From NCBI GenBank assembly GCA_944321515.1, contig CALULO010000001.1, positions 124,001 through 188,000 on the forward strand: DNA of 64,000 nt. Reading direction: 5' to 3'. Made by a program: the position numbers and the translations under genes. This DNA comes from an uncultured Atopobiaceae bacterium. GTDB taxonomy: Bacteria > Actinomycetota > Coriobacteriia > Coriobacteriales > Atopobiaceae. The notes under the pieces are model-generated. The model saw only the letters and a program-made list of their open reading frames with translations. It did no database searches and was not told the origin of the DNA. This document shows, piece after piece, positions 58,589 through 64,000 of this stretch (position 1 is the stretch's first letter; each line of letters opens with the position of its first letter).

Positions 58589-60706
58589 TTACTCCTCGGA
58601 AGTCGGCTTCTTTGCGGTGGCCTTCTTGGCTGACGCACCCTTTACCGTGGCCGTCTTCTTGGCCGCCGTCTTCTTAGCGGCGGACTTTGACGACGTGGAC
58701 TTCTTTGAGGTCGCGGCCTTCTTGGCCGGGCGGCGCAGGGTGCCGGTCTTCTTGAGGACCATGCCGCCCAGCGGGGGCACACGCACCACGACGGATTGCT
58801 CGCGGCCGTTCCAGGCCTCGTCCTGGCACTTGAGCTTGCCCGTGTTGATGACGCCGGAGCCGCCGAAGGACTCGTCGTCGGTGTTGAAGAGCTCCTCGTA
58901 GACACCCCACTCCGGCACGCCCATGCGGAAGTCCTCCCGGGCGTTGACGTCGAAGTTGATGAGGATGACGAGCTCGTCCCCCGGCTTGTCCCCGCGACGG
59001 ATGAACGTGACGATGGACTGGTCGGCGTTGTCTGCGTCAATCCACTCGAAGCCGTCGGACTCGAAGGCGCGCTCCCAGAGCGCGGGGTGCTCGTTGTAGA
59101 AGCGGTTGAGCGCGCGCACGAACTGCTGCTGGTGACGGTGGGTCTCATACTGCTCCGCGAGGAAGTACTGGATGCCCTCGTAGTAGCGCCACTCGATGAA
59201 CTGGGCGATCTCGTTGCCCATGAAGTTGAGCTTACCGCCCGAGTGCGTCATCTGGTAGAAGGCGAGCGCCCTCATGCCCGCGAACTGGCGCCAGTAGTCT
59301 CCGGGCATACGCGTAATGAGGGAGCACTTCCCGTTGACCACCTCGTCGTGCGAAAGCGGCAGGATGAAGTTCTCATTGAACTGATACATCGTGGAGAACG
59401 TGAGCATGCGGTGGTTGCCCGGACGCCACGGGAAGTCCGTCTGCATGTAGTGCAGGGTGTCGTTCATCCAGCCCATGTCCCACTTGAAGTGGAATCCCAG
59501 GCCACCGTCCTCGGGCGGGTAGGTCACGAGCGGCCAGGCCGTGGACTCCTCGGCAATCATCATGACATCCGGGTAGAACTTGCCCATCGCCGTATTGGTC
59601 TGGCGGATGAACGCGGAGGCGTCGAGGTCCTCCTCGGTACCCTTCTCGTTAAAGCGCTTCTGGCCGGGGTCGTCGATTCCGAAGTTCATGTAGAGCATGC
59701 TGGAGACGCCGTCCATGCGCAGGCCGTCGGCGTGGAAGCGCTCGGCCCAGAAGAGGGCGTTGGAGACCAGGAAGCTGCGGACCTCACCGCGGGAGTAGTC
59801 GAACTGGTGCGTGCTCCAGTTGGGGTGGATCTTGTGCTCGTAGAGCATCTCACCGTTAAAGGTGGCAAGACCCTCCGCGTTGGCGCAGAAGCCGCCTGGC
59901 ACCCAGTCCAAGATCACGCCGATTCCCGCCTCGTGACAGGCGTCGACGAAGTGCATGAACTGCTTAGGGTTGCCGTAGCGGGCCGTGGCGGCGTAGTAGC
60001 CGGTGGGCTGATAGCCCCAGGAGCCGTCAAAGGGGTGCTCGTTGACGGGCATGATCTCCACGTGGGAGTAGCCCATGTCCTTGACGTAGGCCACGAGCTC
60101 ATCGGCCAGGTCGTCATAGGTGTAGAAGGTTCCGCGCTGTGCGGGGAACGGGTCGCCGGGGCCGGGATAGGTGCCGTCCTCGCGCGGCTCTCCCTGCGGC
60201 TCGTCGCCGTGACGGCGCCAGCTGCCCAGATGCACCTCAAATATGTTGAGGCGCTCCTTGAACACGTTCTGCTTGGCGCGCTGCTTCATGTAGGCGCCGT
60301 CGCCCCACTCGTAGCCCTCGATGTCAAAGGCGCGCGAGGCGGTGCCGGGGGCAACCTCGGCATAGTAGCCATAGGGGTCCGCCTTGTAGAGCTTCTCGCC
60401 CTTAACGGTGGTGACCAGGTACTTGTAGAGGTCCCCCTCCTGGATGCCCGGTACGAACCCCTCCCAGATTCCCCCCGTCTCGGTTTGCCTGAGCGGGGTC
60501 GCCGTCTCGTCCCAACCGTTGAAATCACCAATAAGGTGCACGCTCTGAACGCGGGGCGCCCAGACAGCAAAGTGGAAACCACGAGTTCCGTCATCGGCGA
60601 CGGCGGGGTGCGCGCCCATCTTCTCGTAGCTTCGGTACCACTCGCCGCGAGCAAACAGGAAGAGGTCGTCGTTGCTCAGATAGAGGGTGCTATCGAGAGA
60701 ATCCAT
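58589..60706 (-). CDS. glgB: 1,4-alpha-glucan branching enzyme with Lys/Ala-rich tail
   Basis: 705 aa GH13 enzyme that makes alpha-1,6 branches. N-terminal CBM48 (FHFAVWAPRVQSVHLIGDFNGWD), then VEIMPVNEHPFDGSWGYQPTGYYA, GVILDWVPGGF, nucleophile in GLRMDGVSSMLY, MIAEEST and LPLSHDEVV. The final 51 residues (about 655-705) are a histone-H1-like tail of AAKK, SKKS and TAKK repeats that the enzyme family lacks. First gene of the operon, behind a dyad-bearing promoter region; GAGGAG precedes the ATG. Confidence 0.95.
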   Translation of the reverse strand: MDSLDSTLYLSNDDLFLFARGEWYRSYEKMGAHPAVADDGTRGFHFAVWAPRVQSVHLIGDFNGWDETATPLRQTETGGIWEGFVPGIQEGDLYKYLVTTVKGEKLYKADPYGYYAEVAPGTASRAFDIEGYEWGDGAYMKQRAKQNVFKERLNIFEVHLGSWRRHGDEPQGEPREDGTYPGPGDPFPAQRGTFYTYDDLADELVAYVKDMGYSHVEIMPVNEHPFDGSWGYQPTGYYAATARYGNPKQFMHFVDACHEAGIGVILDWVPGGFCANAEGLATFNGEMLYEHKIHPNWSTHQFDYSRGEVRSFLVSNALFWAERFHADGLRMDGVSSMLYMNFGIDDPGQKRFNEKGTEEDLDASAFIRQTNTAMGKFYPDVMMIAEESTAWPLVTYPPEDGGLGFHFKWDMGWMNDTLHYMQTDFPWRPGNHRMLTFSTMYQFNENFILPLSHDEVVNGKCSLITRMPGDYWRQFAGMRALAFYQMTHSGGKLNFMGNEIAQFIEWRYYEGIQYFLAEQYETHRHQQQFVRALNRFYNEHPALWERAFESDGFEWIDADNADQSIVTFIRRGDKPGDELVILINFDVNAREDFRMGVPEWGVYEELFNTDDESFGGSGVINTGKLKCQDEAWNGREQSVVVRVPPLGGMVLKKTGTLRRPAKKAATSKKSTSSKSAAKKTAAKKTATVKGASAKKATAKKPTSEE

Positions 60707-60776
60707 GTCTCACTCCTCGCTGGTCATATGCGCCGCGCTCCCCACGCGGCGTCCGGCGCGGACGGCCCGCGCGCAG

Positions 60777-60812
60777 AACAACACTCATTGTGCTCCCGCC
60801 GTCAACACAATG
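60777..60812 (-). promoter_or_regulatory. putative glg operon promoter with CATTGTG dyad
   Basis: Minus strand: TTGACG (60800-60805) and a weak GTTGTT (60777-60782) 17 nt apart. CATTGTG (60786-60792) and CACAATG (60806-60812) form a perfect inverted repeat with a 13-nt centre, spanning the -35 box and half of the spacer. This is an operator-like layout 70-100 nt before glgB. Confidence 0.5.
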
Positions 60813-61058
60813 TCCACGAAAAAACCGCGAGCAGGTAGAAGCGCTCGGCGAGAAGAGCGGGGCGACGGATGCGGCGGCTCCACCTGAGAAATCACGACCA
60901 GCTCTCGTTCTTATCGCTGGGGCGTTTCTTGAGGGGGCTTCGGGGGCTCGGGGCCTTCTCGCTGGGGGGGTGGAGGTTCTTCTCGCTGGGGGCTCGGGGC
61001 TCTTCCCGTGGGGATGGGTTACGAAATAGCGTCCGATGCGCCACGGGAGGCGCGGGAT

Positions 61059-61294
61059 GCTTACGGAATCGCGGCCAGTACGCCCCGCTTACCCGGACAC
61101 GCTTACATATCGAAAGCCAACGCGGAGCCGTCGCTACGCCAATCCGCAACGCCCAACAATATGTAAGCGCGCCCGCAGCCCCGGGGCGCGCCAACGTCGA
61201 TTTCCCAAGCGCTCACAGAGAGGGCACATGCATCAGCCGGTGCTTCGTAAGCGCGCGCAAGCGAGACGCATGCATCAGCCGCCGCTTCGTAAGC
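61059..61294 (+). repeat. phased motif-2 array (CGTAAGCG), downstream of nuclease 2
   Basis: Reverse-oriented GCTTAC copies begin at 61059, 61087 and 61101 (the first and third are 42 bp apart). Forward GTAAGC copies begin at 61163, 61205 (as CCAAGC), 61247 and 61289, exactly 42 bp apart each time. The last copy ends 2 nt before the stop codon of the nuclease gene. Spacers partly resemble each other (GCATGCATCAGCC in two). It occupies the right part of the 590-nt gap after glgB; the left part holds the glg promoter and a run of A (60819-60825). Confidence 0.8.
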
Positions 61295-61296
61295 AC

Positions 61297-62388
61297 TTAC
61301 TCGGTTTCATACACCTCAACGGGGACGAGATCCCACGCCTCCTCTTGCGACAGACGCTCCGCACGGCGTCGGGCGCGTTCGCGTCCCCGCCAGACGACAC
61401 CGTCGATAAGCTCAAGCTCCTCGTAGAGACTCTGCCTCAGGGCGCGACGGCGAGCAGCGGTCTCGCGCGTCATCCCAATCCGGGGCTGCCCGAGCTCGCG
61501 GCGAATTCCGTCAATCAAGGCGTCCATGTAGTCGAGGTCAGAGTAGTGCTCGCTCCTTATCAGGTACTCGCTCACACCCGCTGCCTTGAGCTCGTTGCTG
61601 CGCGTTACGTCCTCCACGAGCCTCGCCCGCTCGTTGTGATGAGAACCTAGGTACTCAATAGCAACGAAGCGTCCGTCCCCCGAACCCGGCACGGTCACAA
61701 CAAGGTCAGGCCGACGCGTGCCCACGACGAATGAGCCATCCAGGCGACATACCCTCACCGGCTCGTTCATCGAGACCACGCGCAAGCCATAACCGCCGAG
61801 CCCCGATCGCAGGGAGAGGCGCAGGCCGAGCTTGGTCTCACGCGGAGATCCCGAGCGCACGCACGCCGACGTGAGGGCACGCCGAACAAGACGCGTCCCA
61901 GGACGTGGACCAACGGCGGCCAGGTAGGACAGTATGCGAGAGGGATCGGTGAGCGGGACGTCACGCTGGAACATGCCGTCCTCCATACCGGGGGCAACCG
62001 CATAGATGCCCATGAGCTCGCTGAGCAGGACGACCGTCTCAAGGTCCGTAAGCGACGGGGCCATCAAGACTGCAAGAAGCTCCGGAGTGGCACAGGCGAC
62101 ACCATCGGCCAGCCTGATGATGGACCCAGGCGGCAGCGGCGCGCTCCAGCGATGCACGACGATTCCGCTCGAGCGCGCGCCCGAGCGGCCCCTCGCAGTG
62201 AGAATCTCAAGCGGACGCGATAGGCTCTCAAGCAGTGGGAGAGCCCTTTTCGCGTCGGCAAGCTCCTGCGCGCTCGGAGCGGAGGCCGGCAGGACGATAT
62301 CACCGCGCTCCCCTCGCGCCAACCGGTGCCGGAGCTCCCACCTACGGAGAACCTCGAGCGCGCTGTTGTGTGAAATCAAAATCCCCAT
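61297..62388 (-). CDS. DUF559/AbiEi-like protein with PD-(D/E)XK core (nuclease 2)
   Basis: 363-aa relative of the protein at 20302-21396. N-terminal ISHNSALEVLRRWELRHRLARG, then HRWSAPLPPGSIIRLADGVACATPELLAVLMA, as in AbiEi-type antitoxin and DUF559 proteins of actinobacteria. The C-terminal part has RSGSPRETKLGLRL (about 178-191), RPDL with Asp228, AIEYLGSHH with Glu245, and VEDVTRSNELKAAGVSEYLI, a Vsr/DUF559 endonuclease pattern. Start ATG 62388 with GTGGGG upstream. Both ends of the gene face motif-2 arrays. Activity and role are unknown; the nuclease call is inference from the acidic residues. Confidence 0.78.
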   Translation of the reverse strand: MGILISHNSALEVLRRWELRHRLARGERGDIVLPASAPSAQELADAKRALPLLESLSRPLEILTARGRSGARSSGIVVHRWSAPLPPGSIIRLADGVACATPELLAVLMAPSLTDLETVVLLSELMGIYAVAPGMEDGMFQRDVPLTDPSRILSYLAAVGPRPGTRLVRRALTSACVRSGSPRETKLGLRLSLRSGLGGYGLRVVSMNEPVRVCRLDGSFVVGTRRPDLVVTVPGSGDGRFVAIEYLGSHHNERARLVEDVTRSNELKAAGVSEYLIRSEHYSDLDYMDALIDGIRRELGQPRIGMTRETAARRRALRQSLYEELELIDGVVWRGRERARRRAERLSQEEAWDLVPVEVYETE

Positions 62389-62685
62389 GTCCCCACGCTA
62401 CGGCACTCAGGCGAGGCTGTGGGCAGCAAGTTTGGAAACTTCGACGGCAATCTTACGGTCAGCTTCCGCGCAGCTTTCAGGGATGGAGTTTGCCGAGGCC
62501 AGGTGTGGCGACATCATCACGACGCAATAGGTGGAAACGGGAGCACCCCGCCGCTCACGCTGCATGGAAGCGCCGCTCGGCGCCCGCGAAGCGGCGCGCA
62601 GGCACGTCGAGGTGCAAGGTTGTCCGACGAGGTCATCTTGCGACCACTTGCGGGACGAGGCGGTGTGGGGCGAGATGACTCACGC

Positions 62686-63083
62686 GCTTACAGAATTGCC
62701 GTCGAGGCAAGGTTCTTCTCGCCAACGCTTACGGAATCGCCCCTAGGGCGAGGCTGTTCTCGCCAACGCTTACGGAATCGTTGTCGCGGCGCCGCGGGAG
62801 GCGGGGTGTGCTTGCATTTTGCCGGGCGTTGCACACGAGAGAAGCCCGGAGGCCGCATGATCCACGTTTTTGTAAGCGCCCGCGAGCGACAAGCATGCCT
62901 CGGCCGCAAGTCCGTAAGCGCTCGGGGGCCTCACTCCGCACCGACGTCATTTTCGTAAGCGCCAGCCTCCTCCGCCAGCGTGCCGTCCCCGGTTTCGTAA
63001 GCGCCAGCCCTCCGCCAGCGTGCCGTCCCCAGTTTTGTAAGCACCTCTGGGCGCCGGGTCGCATCGGCTTGGTCTTCGTAAGC
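62686..63083 (+). repeat. phased motif-2 array (CGTAAGCG), upstream of nuclease 2
   Basis: CGCTTACRGAATYG copies have GCTTAC at 62686, 62727 and 62768 (41 bp apart), with a worn GCTTGC at 62810 (42 bp on). Then six copies in the other orientation have GTAAGC at 62872, 62914, 62955, 62997, 63037 and 63078, intervals 42, 41, 42, 40 and 41 bp. Spacers of the first group end in GTTCTTCTCGCCAA or a close form; two spacers of the second group are near-identical. It fills most of the 835-nt gap between nuclease 2 and rubrerythrin; 62400-62680 shows no gene I can support. Confidence 0.85.
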
Positions 63084-63223
63084 ACTTGCAACGCGGACTC
63101 CGGCTCACAAGAGACCCCGGCCCGCGCAAGAGCTCCAAAAGGCGCCCTCTCGCGAGCCGGGGTTCCATCGATGCAAATCACTCGGCCGGGCAGCCGAGCA
63201 ACCGGCCGGCGGCGTCTTGCCGA

Positions 63224-63769
63224 CTAGTAGTTGATCGCCTGCTCCTCGAAGTAGGCCTGCGGGTGGTTGCAGACCGGGCAGACCTTCGGAGCCTCGGCGC
63301 CGACGTGCAGATGACCGCAGTTGCGGCACTTCCACACCTTGACGCCCGGACGAGCAAACACCTCGCCCTTCTCGACGCGCTCGGCCAGCTTGAGGTAGCG
63401 CTCCTCGTGGTGCTTCTCGATCTCGCCGACCATCTTGAACTTGGCTGCGATCTCGGTGAAGCCCTCGGCCTCCGCGGTCTCGGCGAAGCCCTTGTACATG
63501 TCGGTCCACTCGTAGTTCTCCCCGGCGGCGGCGTCCTTGATGTTGGTCAGGGTGTCGGGCACCTCGCCCCCGTGGAGGTACTTGAACCAGAGCTTGGCGT
63601 GCTCGCGCTCGTTGCCGGAGGTCTCGGAGAAGATCGCGGCGATCTGCTCGTAGCCCTCCTTCTTGGCCTTGCTCGCGTAGTAGGAGTACTTGTTGGTCGC
63701 CTGGGACTCGCCGGCAAAGGCGGCCTCCAGGTTCTTCTTGGTCTGAGAGCTCTCGAAGTCGACAGCCAT
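63224..63769 (-). CDS. rbr: rubrerythrin
   Basis: 181 aa; reduces hydrogen peroxide in anaerobes. The di-iron four-helix bundle has [34 protein letters not shown], the [18 protein letters not shown] helix and EKHHEERY. The C-terminal rubredoxin domain carries CRNCGHLH and CPVCNHPQ. Start [13 protein letters not shown] at 63769 with GGAG upstream. Single gene. Confidence 0.96.
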   Translation of the reverse strand: MAVDFESSQTKKNLEAAFAGESQATNKYSYYASKAKKEGYEQIAAIFSETSGNEREHAKLWFKYLHGGEVPDTLTNIKDAAAGENYEWTDMYKGFAETAEAEGFTEIAAKFKMVGEIEKHHEERYLKLAERVEKGEVFARPGVKVWKCRNCGHLHVGAEAPKVCPVCNHPQAYFEEQAINY

Positions 63770-63855
63770 GGCTGCTCCTCTCCTGTCCCCGCGGGGACTC
63801 TGTGCCGGGCCCATTGCCCGACGCTACCAGGACACTGTATCAGCCGAACGGTCTC

Positions 63856-64000
63856 TCAGACGTACCACAGGCCGTTCATCGGTCGGCAGAACCCCTCAGC
63901 GGCGAGCTCGGCAAGAAGGGCCTGCACGTCGGCAGCTGATAAAGGCCTTCTACCCGCGGCCTGCTCCTCGGCGGAGAGCTCGGCGCAAGCTGACAAAACG
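63856..64000 (-). CDS. C-terminal fragment of an unidentified gene
   Basis: Open frame running off the right edge; 47 residues are visible, ending AADVQALLAELAAEGFCRPMNGLWYV and a TGA at 63856. The helix-turn-strand ending looks like a winged-helix domain, but no family can be named. It lies 87 nt upstream of rubrerythrin on the same strand. Confidence 0.5.
   Translation of the reverse strand, partial: VLSACAELSAEEQAAGRRPLSAADVQALLAELAAEGFCRPMNGLWYV

Noticed and set aside
62419..62958. 179-codon plus-strand open frame upstream of nuclease 2
   Set aside because: It runs through the motif-2 array, has no ribosome site or recognisable domain, and its composition follows the repeats.
62686..63083. 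CRISPR array
   Set aside because: The spacing is regular but the conserved unit is only about 10-14 bp, some spacers are near-copies of each other, orientation switches within the array, and no cas gene is present.

Overview
The window reads as a chromosomal stretch of a GC-rich anaerobic actinobacterium, most likely class Coriobacteriia, Atopobiaceae (Olsenella-like). This is inferred from the visibly GC-rich codon use, the actinobacterial RpoB and SecE sequences, a lysine-type MurE, a full glycogen cluster, a rubrerythrin and two alcohol dehydrogenases. No 16S gene is present, so the assignment is inference. Nearly all genes lie on the minus strand.

Region by region. 1-11.4 kb: information-processing block transcribed leftward, tRNA-Thr(UGU), tRNA-Tyr, tRNA-Thr(GGU), tRNA-Met, tuf, rpmG, tRNA-Trp, secE, nusG, rplK, rplA, rplJ, rplL, rpoB and the start of rpoC. 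11.4-20 kb: yacP, rlmB, cysS, ispF, ispD, disA, clpC, the classical clpC-disA-ispDF-cysS-rlmB neighbourhood without radA, ctsR or mcsAB. 20-22 kb: a DUF559-like nuclease gene bracketed by phased short-motif arrays and tandem repeats. 22-31 kb: a lysyl-tRNA synthetase fused to an HD hydrolase, greA, a TatA protein with a zinc-ribbon tail, a spermidine-synthase-like membrane protein, glycerate kinase, a HAD phosphatase, tRNA-Pro, ispE, veg and an M24 peptidase. 31-40 kb: nagB, rdgB, rph, tRNA-Val, a leaderless-looking murE, an iron alcohol dehydrogenase, two paralogous helical-repeat proteins, tRNA-Glu and tRNA-Leu. 40-49 kb: ppx, an FtsB/DivIC-like gene, mazG, a CobW-type GTPase gene split by an in-frame TAG, a secondary alcohol dehydrogenase and mfd. 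49-60.8 kb: a leftward glycogen operon glgB-glgP-glgC-glgD-glgA and a GH13-GH77 fusion. 61-63.2 kb: a second DUF559-like nuclease gene, again bracketed by phased motif arrays. 63.2-64 kb: rubrerythrin and the tail of one more gene.

The most unusual signal is the repeat and nuclease pairing. Two related proteins (20302-21396 and 61297-62388) share an SGSPxET stretch and a PD-(D/E)XK-like core. Each gene is flanked on both sides by its own short motif repeated at a fixed pitch. The first has CAAGTGYRTTCC at about 31 bp, with two more copies of the array at 11.5 kb and 33.9 kb. The second has CGTAAGCG at 41-42 bp. The pitches are close to three and four turns of the DNA helix. The layout resembles REP elements around RAYT genes, but with a different nuclease family. 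The function is unknown.

Other points of note are the cobW stop codon, the LysRS-HD, TatA-zinc ribbon and GH13-GH77 fusions, the histone-H1-like tail of GlgB, and several inverted repeats placed on promoters.
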